Under the pieces are notes generated by a model, which had not been told where the DNA came from, searched no databases, and worked only from the letters and a program-made list of their open reading frames with translations. DNA of 64,000 bases from Sneathia sanguinegens (GTDB taxonomy: Bacteria > Fusobacteriota > Fusobacteriia > Fusobacteriales > Leptotrichiaceae). The stretch is taken from NCBI RefSeq assembly GCF_001517935.1, contig NZ_LOQF01000001.1, forward strand, positions 1-64,000. Direction: 5' to 3'. This document shows positions 8,390-18,013 of the stretch, piece by piece. Positions within the stretch are counted from its first letter, which is position 1. The number at the start of each line of letters is the position of its first letter. The position numbers and the translations under genes were made by a program.

Positions 8390-9385
8390 CTATATCAATG
8401 CATAAGCATGAGTTATTGCTAATACTATTATCCATATAATTATAGCAAATACAGATAAAACAGTATTTACTAATGAAATATCTGAAGCAAGTATAGCTTC
8501 TTTTTCAAATTTAATTGCATAAGCAACAGCAACAGTTGCAGGTGGTGTTGCAAGCATGATGATTATAGCAACAATTGCATCATATTGGAAAGTAATTCCA
8601 ACGAAATTTAGAATTATTAATAAAATTAAGAATAAAGCTGGGATTATAATTAATTTTATTGCACCATATACTAAAGTTTTTGTTTCTTTTAAAGCATCTT
8701 TTAAAGAAATATTAGCTAAAGTCATACCTATTGCAAGCCAAGCTAAAGGAGATGATAAACCACCTAAATACTTCAATGCAGCAAATATTGGTTTAGCAGT
8801 TTTATCTATTCTTGCAAAGGGTATTTCTTTTTGGAATATCCAAACAATAAGTCCCAAGAAAGTTGCTATTATTATAGGATTTAGAAAAATTTGTTTTAAA
8901 TTTTTCTTTTCAAATTTTATACCACTCATCATTATTAAACCGAATGAATATAAGAAAACTCTATAAGCAATATTGAAAATATTTGCATATAAAGTACCAG
9001 TATTACCAAGTAATCCATTGATTATTGGTATACCGAAGAATGTTGTAGAACCAAAGGCTGTTAAAACTATCATAGTTTTTTTAGTATCACCATGGTAGTT
9101 TATATAAAATAAATAACCTAGTAGAATCAACAAAATGTATGCCACAAAACCAAATATTAAAACATTTATACCTGTAGTATAAGTTTCCTTTTTAATATCT
9201 TGCATAAAGGCTGTAAATGCTAAAGCTGGTAAAGCAGCTGATAATAAAATTGAACTTAGAACCTTTGCTCCATGTTCATTAACTAAATTTTTTCTTCTTA
9301 AGTAATATCCAAGAAGGATAATAAATATTGTAGAAAAAATTGCTGATAAAAATTTAGTACTCAAAATTACACTTAGTTGTGTCAT
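8390..9385 (-). CDS. AEC (auxin efflux carrier) family transporter, copy 2
   Basis: A 331-aa AEC-family carrier, clearly paralogous to the one at 6372-7367: [16 protein letters not shown] is shared exactly, as are [16 protein letters not shown] and ATPPATVAV (T/A variant at the first residue). An upstream in-frame extension to 9442 would run into the promoter, so I chose ATG 9385, which has a GGGGGG-containing RBS 8 nt upstream and gives the same length as the paralogue. It is the first gene of the minus-strand operon with the D-lactate-type dehydrogenase. Confidence 0.88.
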   Translation of the reverse strand: MTQLSVILSTKFLSAIFSTIFIILLGYYLRRKNLVNEHGAKVLSSILLSAALPALAFTAFMQDIKKETYTTGINVLIFGFVAYILLILLGYLFYINYHGDTKKTMIVLTAFGSTTFFGIPIINGLLGNTGTLYANIFNIAYRVFLYSFGLIMMSGIKFEKKNLKQIFLNPIIIATFLGLIVWIFQKEIPFARIDKTAKPIFAALKYLGGLSSPLAWLAIGMTLANISLKDALKETKTLVYGAIKLIIIPALFLILLIILNFVGITFQYDAIVAIIIMLATPPATVAVAYAIKFEKEAILASDISLVNTVLSVFAIIIWIIVLAITHAYALI

Positions 9386-9412
9386 CGTTGTCCCCCCTTT
9401 TTGAATAAATAA

Positions 9413-9442
9413 AGTATATAATATATTGCATTCAAAAGTCAA
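9413..9442 (-). promoter_or_regulatory. Promoter of the AEC-ldhA-AEC operon
   Basis: On the minus strand TTGACT (9442-9437) and TATACT (9418-9413) are separated by 18 nt, a good sigma-70 promoter, and lie 27 nt before the RBS. It is back-to-back with the recA promoter. Confidence 0.65.
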
Positions 9443-9470
9443 TTATTCTCTTTTTTTAACCATTAAAATA

Positions 9471-9479
9471 TGATATAAT
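9471..9479 (+). promoter_or_regulatory. Extended -10 promoter of recA
   Basis: TGATATAAT (9471-9479) is an extended -10 (TG-N-TATAAT) with only a T-rich -35 region (9451-9456). I see no obvious LexA-type palindrome overlapping it, although the lineage's SOS box is not known to me. Confidence 0.6.
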
Positions 9480-9514
9480 TAGGTTGATATTTTGAACTTA
9501 GAGAAAGGACAAAT

Positions 9515-10600
9515 ATGGCAAAGAAAAAAGAAGAAAATGTAGAAAATATTTCTAAAGATCAATCAATAGCACTTGCTATGAAAGAGGTACTTAAAGTATT
9601 TGGAAATGAATCAATAATGCGACTTGGAGAAAATAAGAGAATGAATGTGAGCTGTATTTCTACAGGAAGTATAAATTTGGATTTAGCCTTAGGTGTAGGA
9701 GGAGTTCCAAGAGGCCGTATAGTAGAGGTTTATGGAGCAGAATCATCAGGTAAAACAACTTTGGCCTTGAGTATTATAGCTGAAGCACAAAAAATAGGAG
9801 GTATAGCAGCATTTATTGATGCAGAACATGCACTAGACCCAGTATATGCAAAGGCCTTAGGAGTTAATATAGATGAATTACTAATATCTCAACCAGATAG
9901 TGGGGAACAAGCTCTAGAAATAGCTGATTTGTTAGTTAGAAGTTCAACAGTAGATGTTGTAGTAGTAGATTCAGTTGCAGCTTTAGTTCCAAAAAATGAA
10001 ATAGATGGAGATATGAGTGATTTGCAAGTTGGGCTACAAGCCAGACTTATGTCAAAAGCCTTAAGAAAATTAACTAGCTCTATAGGAAAATCAAAAACTG
10101 TTCTTATATTTATAAATCAAATAAGAGAAAAAATAGGGGGATTTAGCTTTATGCCTGGACCTCAAACAACTACATCAGGAGGAAGAGCTTTAAAATTTTT
10201 CTCAACTGTTCGTATGGAAGTTAAAAGAATTGGGCAAATTAAGCAAGGAGATGACCTTGTAGGTAATGAAGTTTTAGTTAAGGTTACTAAAAATAAGGTT
10301 GCACCACCATTTAGAGAAGCTAGATTTAGTATTATGTATGGAACAGGTATTTCAAAGATTGGAGAAATTATAGACTTAGCTATAAACTATAATATTTGTA
10401 AAAAAAGTGGGTCATGGTTTAGTTATGGTGATACAAAACTTGGTCAAGGTAAGGCAAATGTTGAAAAATTATTAAAGGAAAATGAAGAATTATTTGAAGA
10501 AATAAAAGCAAAAGTTTTAGAAAAAATCTCAGCTGAACCAACTAATAATTTTGGAGAAAAAATAGAAGAAAATGTTGATACAGAACTTAACGAAGAATAA
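9515..10600 (+). CDS. recA: Recombinase A
   Basis: A 361-aa RecA, the DNA strand-exchange ATPase of homologous repair. Walker A reads GAESSGKTT (usual GPESSGKTT), Walker [13 protein letters not shown], followed by the MAW-type catalytic region, loop L2 [14 protein letters not shown]...[15 protein letters not shown], and an acidic C terminus ([11 protein letters not shown]...[11 protein letters not shown]). RBS GAAAGGAC precedes ATG 9515. recX starts inside its last 29 bases, giving coupled expression. Pro-to-Ala in the Walker A second position is a mild change. Confidence 0.97.
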   Translation: MAKKKEENVENISKDQSIALAMKEVLKVFGNESIMRLGENKRMNVSCISTGSINLDLALGVGGVPRGRIVEVYGAESSGKTTLALSIIAEAQKIGGIAAFIDAEHALDPVYAKALGVNIDELLISQPDSGEQALEIADLLVRSSTVDVVVVDSVAALVPKNEIDGDMSDLQVGLQARLMSKALRKLTSSIGKSKTVLIFINQIREKIGGFSFMPGPQTTTSGGRALKFFSTVRMEVKRIGQIKQGDDLVGNEVLVKVTKNKVAPPFREARFSIMYGTGISKIGEIIDLAINYNICKKSGSWFSYGDTKLGQGKANVEKLLKENEELFEEIKAKVLEKISAEPTNNFGEKIEENVDTELNEE

Positions 10601-11123
10601 GTTATATCTACAAAATGATGAAATTATTGATGTTAGTCCTGATATAATACACGAGTATGGTTTGAAAATAGGGAAAGATATTAGTAATATTTATATAGAT
10701 GTATTAAAAGCTTCAATCAAACATAAAGCCTTATTTTATATTTATTTAAAAGCTAGAACAAAATATGAATTAATATGTAAATTAAAGGCAAAGTATAAAC
10801 AGGTAGAATATATTGAAGAAGTAGTTGAAGAACTAGAAAAATTAGGATATATTGATGATGTTGATTATGCCTTATCATATATAATGACACATAGTAATAG
10901 TAAACAAAAAAATATATTTAAATTAATGCAAAAAGGAATAAGTAGATCTAATATAGAGAGAGCTTATGAAGATGCACCTAATGAAATTGAAGATGACTTA
11001 TTAGAAAAAGAAATAAAGAAATTACAAAATAAGAATTTAGAGTTGGCACAGATAATAGTAAAATTAACAAGAAAAGGTTACGCATATTCCAAAATAAAAA
11101 AAATTATAGAAATAATAAAATAA
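10572..11123 (+). CDS. recX: Regulatory protein RecX
   Basis: A 183-aa RecX-family protein that limits RecA filament growth. The helical repeats are recognisable: [38 protein letters not shown] and the C-terminal [22 protein letters not shown] 10572 overlaps recA by 29 nt, a common arrangement for recA-recX, and no better downstream start exists, since the next codons (TTG at 10575) would change little. A hairpin with a short T tract follows and may reduce read-through into rdgB. Confidence 0.85.
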   Translation: MLIQNLTKNKLYLQNDEIIDVSPDIIHEYGLKIGKDISNIYIDVLKASIKHKALFYIYLKARTKYELICKLKAKYKQVEYIEEVVEELEKLGYIDDVDYALSYIMTHSNSKQKNIFKLMQKGISRSNIERAYEDAPNEIEDDLLEKEIKKLQNKNLELAQIIVKLTRKGYAYSKIKKIIEIIK

Positions 11124-11125
11124 CT

Positions 11126-11151
11126 ATGCACACTTTTTAAGTGTGCATTTT
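11126..11151 (+). terminator. Weak intrinsic terminator after recX
   Basis: ATGCACACT (11126-11134) pairs with AGTGTGCAT (11140-11148) and is followed by only four Ts, then A-rich sequence carrying the rdgB RBS. Partial termination is likely. Confidence 0.6.
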
Positions 11152-11166
11152 AAAAAAAGGAGATAT

Positions 11167-11751
11167 ATGAAAGAAATAATTTTAGCTACTAGTAATAAAG
11201 GGAAAGTGAAAGAATTTAATGAAATGGCTAATAAATATGGAGTTAACTTTGTAAGTATAACTATGCCTTCTGTTGTAGAAGATGGTTTAACTTTTGAAGA
11301 AAATTCATTAATAAAGGCAAAGGCTGTTAGAGAATTAAATAAAGATAAGGCTATAGTTTCTGATGATTCAGGGCTTTGTATAGATTGCCTTGATGGAAAA
11401 CCAGGTATACATACAGCTAGATATAGAAATGACCTTGAAACATATAAAGAAAGGGGTCAAGCTTTAATAGAAGAAGTTAATAAAAAAAATACAACAAGAA
11501 CAGCTCATTTTGTTTGTGTTATAACTTTATTAAAGACAAATGGTGAGTATATAACATTTAGAGGAGAAACCGAAGGAGAAATAGCAAAGGAAAGTATGGG
11601 TACTAAGGGACATGGTTATGATCCAATTTTCTTTAGTTATGATTTGAATAAAACTTTTGGTATGGCAGATATAGAAGAAAAAGATAGGGTTAGTCATAGA
11701 GCAAGAGCTTTTCAAAAATTTATACAATGGTTAAAAGAAAATGAGCTATGA
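11167..11751 (+). CDS. rdgB: XTP/dITP diphosphatase (non-canonical purine NTP pyrophosphatase)
   Basis: A 194-aa Ham1/RdgB-family house-cleaning enzyme that hydrolyses dITP, XTP and ITP. Motifs: N-terminal EIILATSNKGKVKEF, VSDDSGLCIDCLDGKPGIHTARY, GYDPIFF, and a C-terminal SHRARAFQKF. ATG 11167 was preferred to an upstream in-frame start at 11143 because AAAGGAG lies 6 nt before it and because the family starts at this point. It overlaps recG by 11 nt, so the two are translationally coupled in a DNA-maintenance run with recA and recX. Confidence 0.94.
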   Translation: MKEIILATSNKGKVKEFNEMANKYGVNFVSITMPSVVEDGLTFEENSLIKAKAVRELNKDKAIVSDDSGLCIDCLDGKPGIHTARYRNDLETYKERGQALIEEVNKKNTTRTAHFVCVITLLKTNGEYITFRGETEGEIAKESMGTKGHGYDPIFFSYDLNKTFGMADIEEKDRVSHRARAFQKFIQWLKENEL

Positions 11752-13798
11752 TATATTATTTGAAGATATAAATAACCTTAAATTAAAAGGTTTAAATGCA
11801 AGTACACTAAAGGCATTAAAAAAATTAGAAATAGATAATTTGTATGATCTTTTTTATTATTTTCCAAAATATTATGAAAATAGTGCAGTGTATAAAAAAA
11901 TAGCAGAAGTTAAAAATGAAGAGGTAGCTATTATAGAAGGTAAAGTAGTTAGTATTAATAAAAAATTTTTACCAGGCAAAAGAATAATGGTTACCATACA
12001 ATTAATGGATCAAACAGGAATTATAGATTTACTATGGTTTAATAATAGATATATTTATTCAAATATAAAATATGACGATAAAATTTTGGTAACAGGTAAA
12101 ATAAAAAAATTTCCTAAATGTCAAATGATTAATCCAAGTTATAAAAAAGTATATAATGAAAATAATTTTAAGGAAGATTCACAATTAGAGCCAATTTATT
12201 CGTTGACTAAGGGAATAACACAAAATAAGATAAGAACACTTATTAAAAATGCTATAGATAAATTTGGTAATTTATTACAGGAAAATATGCCCCTAGATTT
12301 TATATATAACAATAAAATAATGTCAAGAATGACTTCAATATTGAATATTCATTTCCCAAGTAATGAAAAAGCATTAAAATTAGCTGTTAGAAGATTTACT
12401 TTTGAAGAAATAATGATACTTGAAATGGGTATTTTAGAAAAAAGATATATTGATAATAAGAAAAATATTAATAGATATAAATTGGAAGATACCAAAAATA
12501 TAGTAAAAGAATATATAAAATCTCTACCTTTTACCTTGACTAGTTCACAAAAAAAAGTCATTACTTCAATTTATAAGGAATTAAAAGAGGGCAAATATAT
12601 TAATAGATTAATACAAGGGGATGTTGGTTCAGGAAAGACTGTAGTCGTTCTTGTAATAATGCTATATATGGCTGAAAATAAGTACCAATCAGCTTTTTTA
12701 GCACCTACAGAAATTTTAGCCACACAACATTACAATAATATTGTGACAAAATTTAAAAATTTTAATATAAGAGTAGAGCTTTTAACAAGTTCTGTTAAGG
12801 GCAAAAAAAGAGAAAAAATATTAGAAGATATAAAAAATGGAAAAGTTGATATAGTTATTGGGACACATTCTTTGATTAATAAGGAAGTAGAATTTTTCAA
12901 TTTGGGTTTATCTGTAATTGATGAACAACATAAATTTGGTGTGGAACAAAGAAATGAATTAAGAAAAAGAGCAAAATTAGCCAATGTAATAGTTATGAGT
13001 GCAACACCTATACCTAGATCTTTAGCCTTGACAATATATGGAGATCTGGATGTTAGTATAATTAATGAAATGCCAAGTGGAAGAAAGAAAACTATTACTA
13101 AGTGGATAAAAACAGCTGAAGAAGAAAAGAAAATGTATTCCTTTATTAATGAAAAATTAATTAAGGGAGAACAAGTATATATTGTCGCTTATCTTATAGA
13201 AGATAGTACAAGTATTAATGCAAAATCAGCTTTTGCAACATATGAAGAAATAAAGGAAAAATTTCCTGATCAGAATATAGGCTTAATTCATGGAAAAATG
13301 TCTGCAAAGGAAAAAAATGAAATAATGAATAAATTTATAACTAAAGAAATAAGTGTATTAGTATCTACGACTGTAATTGAAGTTGGTGTTGATGTTAGTA
13401 ATGCTAATATTATAGTTATAAAGAATGCAGAAAGATTTGGTTTATCGACTTTACATCAATTAAGAGGTAGAGTTGGAAGAGGTGAAAAAAGAGGATATTG
13501 CTTTTTAGAATCTGAAAGTGAAAATGAAATATCAAAAAAGAGATTAGAAGTTTTAGAAAAAGAAATTGATGGTTTTAAAATAGCTGAAGAAGATTTAAAA
13601 CTTAGAAATTCTGGAGAAATATTCGGTGTTAGACAAAGTGGAATTTCTGATTTAGTTTTGTCGGATATAGTAAGAAATATTAAAGAAATAGAACAAGTTA
13701 AAGAATTTGTAAATTGCTATTTAGAAGAACATGAAGGTAAAATTGATAATAATTATTTAATAAAGGACATCGAAAATAAGCAAAGAATAGGAGACTAA
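11741..13798 (+). CDS. recG: ATP-dependent DNA helicase RecG
   Basis: A 685-aa branch-migration helicase that regresses stalled forks. An N-terminal wedge OB-fold (about 60-160, with VAIIEGKVVSI and IDLLWFNNRYI) precedes the two helicase lobes: Walker A GDVGSGKT, the DEQH box in VIDEQHKFGVEQR, SATPIPRSLALTIYGDLDVS, TTVIEVGVDV and LRGRVGRGEKRGYC. Length matches the family. The start ATG 11741 overlaps rdgB; the RBS is weak (AAAAGAAAA), which fits re-initiation after rdgB. The stop lies 3 nt before the DMT gene. Confidence 0.96.
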   Translation: MSYDILFEDINNLKLKGLNASTLKALKKLEIDNLYDLFYYFPKYYENSAVYKKIAEVKNEEVAIIEGKVVSINKKFLPGKRIMVTIQLMDQTGIIDLLWFNNRYIYSNIKYDDKILVTGKIKKFPKCQMINPSYKKVYNENNFKEDSQLEPIYSLTKGITQNKIRTLIKNAIDKFGNLLQENMPLDFIYNNKIMSRMTSILNIHFPSNEKALKLAVRRFTFEEIMILEMGILEKRYIDNKKNINRYKLEDTKNIVKEYIKSLPFTLTSSQKKVITSIYKELKEGKYINRLIQGDVGSGKTVVVLVIMLYMAENKYQSAFLAPTEILATQHYNNIVTKFKNFNIRVELLTSSVKGKKREKILEDIKNGKVDIVIGTHSLINKEVEFFNLGLSVIDEQHKFGVEQRNELRKRAKLANVIVMSATPIPRSLALTIYGDLDVSIINEMPSGRKKTITKWIKTAEEEKKMYSFINEKLIKGEQVYIVAYLIEDSTSINAKSAFATYEEIKEKFPDQNIGLIHGKMSAKEKNEIMNKFITKEISVLVSTTVIEVGVDVSNANIIVIKNAERFGLSTLHQLRGRVGRGEKRGYCFLESESENEISKKRLEVLEKEIDGFKIAEEDLKLRNSGEIFGVRQSGISDLVLSDIVRNIKEIEQVKEFVNCYLEEHEGKIDNNYLIKDIENKQRIGD

Positions 13799-13801
13799 CA
13801 A

Positions 13802-14710
13802 ATGAGAAAAGGTATTGCAGATATAGGATTATTATTAGTAGGATTGCTTTGGGGCTTAGGATTTATTGCAACCAAAATAGGCTTAAATGAGGGGATTAGC
13901 CCCATATATATGTTAGCACTTAGGTTTACAATAGCAAGTATATTCTTATTATTTATATTTCATGGTACAATAAAGAAAATAACAAAAAAAGATATAAGGA
14001 AAATGTTTTTAATATCTATTGTGATATTTTTTGCTTATGGATTTCAGATAGTTGGAAGTAAATATACAACGGCATCAAAGGCAGCTTTTTATACAGGACT
14101 TAATGTAATGTTTGTCCCATATATATCGTGGATGTTAAATAGAAAAGCACCTGATGTATACACATATATTTCAACATTATTATGCCTAGTAGGGGTAGGC
14201 TTTATATCATATGTTCCTAATCAAAATTTATTTACTTTGAATATGGGAGATATGCTGATAATAATTTCAGCTATTTTTTATGGGATACATATAGCTCTAA
14301 CAGGTTTTTATTCAAAAAAATATACAGTAGAAAAAATGATATTAATACAAAATACTATAGCAGCATTACTTTTTTTAATAACCTTAGGCTTGTCTAGTGT
14401 AACAGGAATTGGCGGAGAAAATGTAAGATTTTTGTCTGTAAATGAAATGCTAGCTGTTGCCTACATAGGATTAGTAACTACGGGTATTTGTTTATTCTTA
14501 CAAGCCTTATTTCAAAGATATACTAGCTCAGTTAAAGCATCAATTTTTTTAGGAACTGAATCAGTGTTTGCCCCTTTATTTGCAAGCTTAATATTGAAGG
14601 AAGTTTTAACGAAAAATGTAATAATTGGTGGAGTATTAATACTTATAGCAGTTGTTTTAACTGAAATGGAAATAATAATTAAAAATATAAAAAAAAGGAG
14701 GAAAAATTAA
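13802..14710 (+). CDS. EamA/DMT-family transporter
   Basis: A 302-aa inner-membrane protein with about ten hydrophobic segments in two EamA repeats: GLLWGLGFIATKIGL and a second repeat with TTGICLFLQALFQRYTSS and SVFAPLFASLILKE. Members move amino acids or other metabolites, usually outward. The RBS is in ATAGGAGAC before ATG 13802. It is packed between recG and proS, ending exactly one base before the proS start. Substrate cannot be deduced. Confidence 0.85.
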   Translation: MRKGIADIGLLLVGLLWGLGFIATKIGLNEGISPIYMLALRFTIASIFLLFIFHGTIKKITKKDIRKMFLISIVIFFAYGFQIVGSKYTTASKAAFYTGLNVMFVPYISWMLNRKAPDVYTYISTLLCLVGVGFISYVPNQNLFTLNMGDMLIIISAIFYGIHIALTGFYSKKYTVEKMILIQNTIAALLFLITLGLSSVTGIGGENVRFLSVNEMLAVAYIGLVTTGICLFLQALFQRYTSSVKASIFLGTESVFAPLFASLILKEVLTKNVIIGGVLILIAVVLTEMEIIIKNIKKRRKN

Positions 14711-16417
14711 ATGAGATTCTCAAAAACATTTATAAAAACATATAAGGAAAGCCCAAAAGAGGCAGAAGTAACTAGTCATAAATTAATGCTAAGAGCAGGT
14801 ATGATAAAACAAGTTTCAAGAGGTAATTATACTTATTTGCCTTTAGGTTTGAGAGTTTTACAAAAAATTGAAAAAATAGTTAGAGAAGAAATGGAAAAAT
14901 CAGGTGCTATTGAATTATTAATGCCTATTATGCAACCTGCAGATTTATGGATGGAATCAGGAAGATGGTCAGCATATGGACCTGAACTTATGAGATTTAA
15001 GGATAGAAACCAAAGAGATTTTGTATTAGGGCCTACACATGAAGAAATAGTAACATATTTATTCAGAGAATTGGTAAAATCATATAAAGAATTACCTGTT
15101 AATTTTTATCAAATTCAAACTAAGTTTAGAGATGAAATAAGACCTAGATTTGGACTTATGCGTGGTCGTGAATTTATTATGAAAGATGGATATAGTTTTC
15201 ACTTAACAAAAGAAAGTTTGGATAAAGAATATCTTAATATGAAAAAAACATATTGTAATATTTTTACAAGATGTGGACTTAATTTTAGACCAGTTGAAGC
15301 AGATACTGGTTCTATAGGTGGAGCAGAAAGCCATGAATTTATGGTTTTAGCAAAAGCTGGGGAAGATGATATCCTATATTCTGATACAGCTGATTATGCA
15401 GCAAATGTAGAAAAGGCAACAAGTAAAATAGATTTAATTATGCCAAAAGAAGAAGAAAAACAAAAAACTTTAGTTGAAACTGTTGATAAAACAAGCATTG
15501 ATAGTTTGGCAACATATCTTAATATACCTAAGCAAAAAATAGTAAAATCTATACTATTTAAGGAAATTTGTGAAGATGATATAAAATACTATCTAGCTTT
15601 AATTAGGGGAGATTTGGATATAAATGAAATTAAGGTTAAAAATGCCTTTAATTTAAATACTGAATTAGAATTAGTAACAGATGAAGAAATAGAAAAATTA
15701 GGACTTGTTAAGGGGTATATTGGTGCATTAGAAGGTATCAATGAAAATATACAAATTGTAATGGATGAAAGTGTTAAATATTTATTTAATTTCGTTACAG
15801 GTGCAAATAAAGAAAATTATCATTATATTAATGTTAATATTAAAGATTTAAAATATGATATTATTGCAGATATTAGACTAGCCAAAGCAGGAGATTTATC
15901 ACCTAAAGGAGATGGAGTTTTAAAAATAGCAAGAGGTATAGAAGTAGGACATATATTTAAATTAGGAGATAAATATAGTAAAAAAATGAATGCTAAGGTA
16001 TTAGATGAAAATGGTAAATTACAAACAGTTATTATGGGTTGCTATGGAATAGGTGTTTCAAGAGTAGCAGCAGCTACTGTTGAACAAAATAATGATGAAA
16101 ATGGAATTATTTGGCCAAGAAGTATAGCACCATATGAAATTGATTTAATTGCAACTAATATGAAAAATGAAAAAATAGTGGAAATTTCTGAAAAAATATA
16201 TGAAAAATTAAAGGTTAATAAATTTGATGTAATTTATGATGATAGAAATGAAAAACCTGGCTTTAAATTTAAGGATGCAGATCTTATAGGTTTCCCAATA
16301 AAAATAATAGTTGGAAACAAAGCAGAAGAAGGTTTTGTTGAAATAAAATATAGAAAAAATTCAGAATCAAAATTAATAAAAATTGAAGATGTTCTTGAAT
16401 ACTGTAAAGAAAAATAA
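14711..16417 (+). CDS. proS: Prolyl-tRNA synthetase (bacterial type)
   Basis: A 568-aa class II aminoacyl-tRNA synthetase. Motif 2/3 regions are seen (FRDEIRPRFGLMRGREFIMKD; GCYGIGVSRVAAATVEQNNDENGIIWP), with the catalytic TTY-like block RGNYTYLPLGLRV near the N terminus and the editing INS domain between motifs 2 and 3 (about 220-400). The anticodon-binding domain ends the protein (DDRNEKPGFKFKDADLIGFP). Length matches bacterial ProRS. The strong AAAGGAGG lies within the end of the preceding gene. Expression probably depends on the upstream operon. Confidence 0.97.
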   Translation: MRFSKTFIKTYKESPKEAEVTSHKLMLRAGMIKQVSRGNYTYLPLGLRVLQKIEKIVREEMEKSGAIELLMPIMQPADLWMESGRWSAYGPELMRFKDRNQRDFVLGPTHEEIVTYLFRELVKSYKELPVNFYQIQTKFRDEIRPRFGLMRGREFIMKDGYSFHLTKESLDKEYLNMKKTYCNIFTRCGLNFRPVEADTGSIGGAESHEFMVLAKAGEDDILYSDTADYAANVEKATSKIDLIMPKEEEKQKTLVETVDKTSIDSLATYLNIPKQKIVKSILFKEICEDDIKYYLALIRGDLDINEIKVKNAFNLNTELELVTDEEIEKLGLVKGYIGALEGINENIQIVMDESVKYLFNFVTGANKENYHYINVNIKDLKYDIIADIRLAKAGDLSPKGDGVLKIARGIEVGHIFKLGDKYSKKMNAKVLDENGKLQTVIMGCYGIGVSRVAAATVEQNNDENGIIWPRSIAPYEIDLIATNMKNEKIVEISEKIYEKLKVNKFDVIYDDRNEKPGFKFKDADLIGFPIKIIVGNKAEEGFVEIKYRKNSESKLIKIEDVLEYCKEK

Positions 16418-16425
16418 AAAAAAAG

Positions 16426-16454
16426 TTTGCATTTTTTGAAAAATAGGGTATACT
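16426..16454 (+). promoter_or_regulatory. Promoter of spoVG
   Basis: TTTGCA (16426-16431), 17-nt spacer, TATACT (16449-16454). It lies just past the proS stop and gives spoVG its own transcript. Confidence 0.65.
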
Positions 16455-16488
16455 TTACTAACAGATTATTTTAAAGTGAGGTACAGAA

Positions 16489-16758
16489 ATGACTATTACA
16501 GATGTAAGAATTAGAATCGTAAAGGGAACAGAAAGCGAATTGAAATTAAAGGCTTATGCAGATATTACTTTTGATGACTGCTTTGTGGTACATGGATTAA
16601 AATTAATTGATGGGCAAAATGGATTATTTGTTGCAATGCCATCAAAGAAATTAAGCAATAATGAATTCAAGGATATAGTTCATCCTATACAACCAGAATT
16701 TAGAGCTCAAATTACTGAAGTAATTTTGAAAAAGTATGAAGAAGAAAAGAATAATTAA
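16489..16758 (+). CDS. spoVG: SpoVG-family RNA/DNA-binding regulator
   Basis: An 89-aa SpoVG protein (TDVRIRIVKGTESELKLKAY; HGLKLIDGQNGLFVAMPSKK; HPIQPEFRAQITEVIL). In Bacillus it takes part in septation and sporulation control; in non-sporulating bacteria such as Listeria and Borrelia it binds nucleic acid and regulates genes after transcription. Nothing here suggests sporulation. It is monocistronic, with its own promoter and a terminator region. RBS GTGAGGTA precedes ATG 16489. Confidence 0.95.
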   Translation: MTITDVRIRIVKGTESELKLKAYADITFDDCFVVHGLKLIDGQNGLFVAMPSKKLSNNEFKDIVHPIQPEFRAQITEVILKKYEEEKNN

Positions 16759-16761
16759 GAA

Positions 16762-16787
16762 AAAGAGCTATATTAATATAGCTCTTT
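16762..16787 (-). terminator. Perfect 26-bp palindrome between spoVG and the methyltransferase gene
   Basis: AAAGAGCTATATT followed directly by its complement makes a perfect palindrome. The T-rich tail is on the minus strand (TTTTTCTT), so it fits best as the terminator of the minus-strand rpsO-trmH group, although it starts only 3 nt after the spoVG stop. Confidence 0.6.
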
Positions 16788-16838
16788 AATGAAAAAAAAC
16801 ATTTTATTAATTACTTATTACTACAATGTAATTATATC

Positions 16839-16868
16839 AAGCTTATCTTAGAATAAGCTTATTTTTTT
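16839..16868 (+). terminator. Terminator of spoVG
   Basis: AAGCTTAT (16839-16846) pairs with ATAAGCTT (16853-16860), followed by seven Ts (16862-16868) on the plus strand. Confidence 0.65.
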
Positions 16869-16904
16869 ATTATAAATGTCATATAAATTAATTAAATTTC
16901 TCTT

Positions 16905-17702
16905 TCATTTTTCAAGTTCTCTCATTTTATACAAAAATACAGCAGTAGCGACACTGACATTCAGTGAATTTACCTTATCTGATATTGGAATTATTACATT
17001 GTAATTGCAAAAATCTAGTAAAGTTTTAGAAACTCCACCACCTTCATTTCCAAAAATATATGCATTTTTATCTTTATTTAATTTACAATTTGTATATTCT
17101 ATAGAATTTTTTGCTAAATTTGTAGCAAAACTAATATATGAATTTTTTTCTATAAATTCTTTTATTTCATCATAAGTTGCATAAATAATATTTAATTTAA
17201 AAATGCTCCCCATAGAAGCACGAACAGCTTTTGGAGTGTAAACATCACAGCTACCTTTAGTTAATATTAAGTTTTCATAATTAAGTGCAACTAAGGTTCT
17301 AATTATTGTCCCAATATTTCCTGGATCTTGTACATCGTCTAATATAACAATATCACCCTTTATTTCATCAAGAGAAATTGTATTTTTTGAATGTATAAAA
17401 AGAATACCTTGACTATTTTCTTGACTAGAAATTTCTGAAAATAATTTATCATTAAGTATAGTTATTTTAATAAAGTTATCTAAATTATATTTTTTTTCAA
17501 AATAGTCAAATCTACTTTTTTGTATAATACAGTGTGAAGCAGTTTTGCACTCTTTTATGAATTTTTCGCCTTCAGCTATGAAAATATTATTCAAATCTCT
17601 ATATTTTTTTTGACTTAATTTTTTTAATAATTTGTATTTTCTATTTTCTTTGCTTTCTATATACTCAATATTAGTCCATTTTTGTTCCAAGTTTTTTACC
17701 AC
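16905..17702 (-). CDS. TrmH/SpoU-family RNA 2'-O-methyltransferase
   Basis: A 265-aa SPOUT methyltransferase using S-adenosylmethionine on the ribose 2'-OH of tRNA or rRNA. An N-terminal substrate-binding domain (about 20-105) is followed by the trefoil-knot catalytic domain: motif 1 DDVQDPGNIGTIIRT, motif 2 FGNEGGGVS, motif 3 IPISDKVNSLNVSVATAVFLY. The frame can begin at GTG 17702, but TTG 17690 has AGGTGG 8 nt upstream and may be the real start; both overlap the HIT gene. It is the last gene of the minus-strand group. The modified nucleotide cannot be told from sequence. Confidence 0.88.
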   Translation of the reverse strand: MVKNLEQKWTNIEYIESKENRKYKLLKKLSQKKYRDLNNIFIAEGEKFIKECKTASHCIIQKSRFDYFEKKYNLDNFIKITILNDKLFSEISSQENSQGILFIHSKNTISLDEIKGDIVILDDVQDPGNIGTIIRTLVALNYENLILTKGSCDVYTPKAVRASMGSIFKLNIIYATYDEIKEFIEKNSYISFATNLAKNSIEYTNCKLNKDKNAYIFGNEGGGVSKTLLDFCNYNVIIPISDKVNSLNVSVATAVFLYKMRELEK

Positions 17703-18012
17703 CTAATAAATGATAGTGCATTTGTTGAACAGTTTGTCCTCCAAAATCACCTATATTTGAAATAACTCTATATCCATCTTTATCCATACCTAAATCTCTA
17801 GCGACTTTAGCAATGGTTAATTGTATTTTTCCTAATAATAGGATATCTTCATCAGTAGTATAAGCTAAATTTTGAATTTCTTTTTTAGGAACAAATAAAA
17901 TATGTATAGGAGCAGCTGGATAAATATCTTTAAATGCTATTATATCATCATCTTCATAAACAATATCAGCTTTAATTTCTTTTTTTATTATTTTTGTAAA
18001 AACTGTTTCCAT
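17671..18012 (-). CDS. HIT-family nucleotide-binding protein (HinT-like)
   Basis: A 113-aa histidine-triad protein. HinT enzymes hydrolyse adenosine 5'-phosphoramidates and aminoacyl-adenylates. The fold is clear: DIVYEDDDIIAFKDIYPAAPIH, VPKKEI, GYRVISNIGDFGGQTV, and the triad region QMHYHLLGG. The first histidine of the H-x-H-x-H triad is Gln here, while the middle (catalytic nucleophile) and last His remain. ATG 18012 was preferred to GTG 18024; it follows the rpiB stop by 1 nt. The 3' end overlaps the methyltransferase. Confidence 0.9.
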   Translation of the reverse strand: METVFTKIIKKEIKADIVYEDDDIIAFKDIYPAAPIHILFVPKKEIQNLAYTTDEDILLLGKIQLTIAKVARDLGMDKDGYRVISNIGDFGGQTVQQMHYHLLGGKKLGTKMD

Positions 18013-18013
18013 T

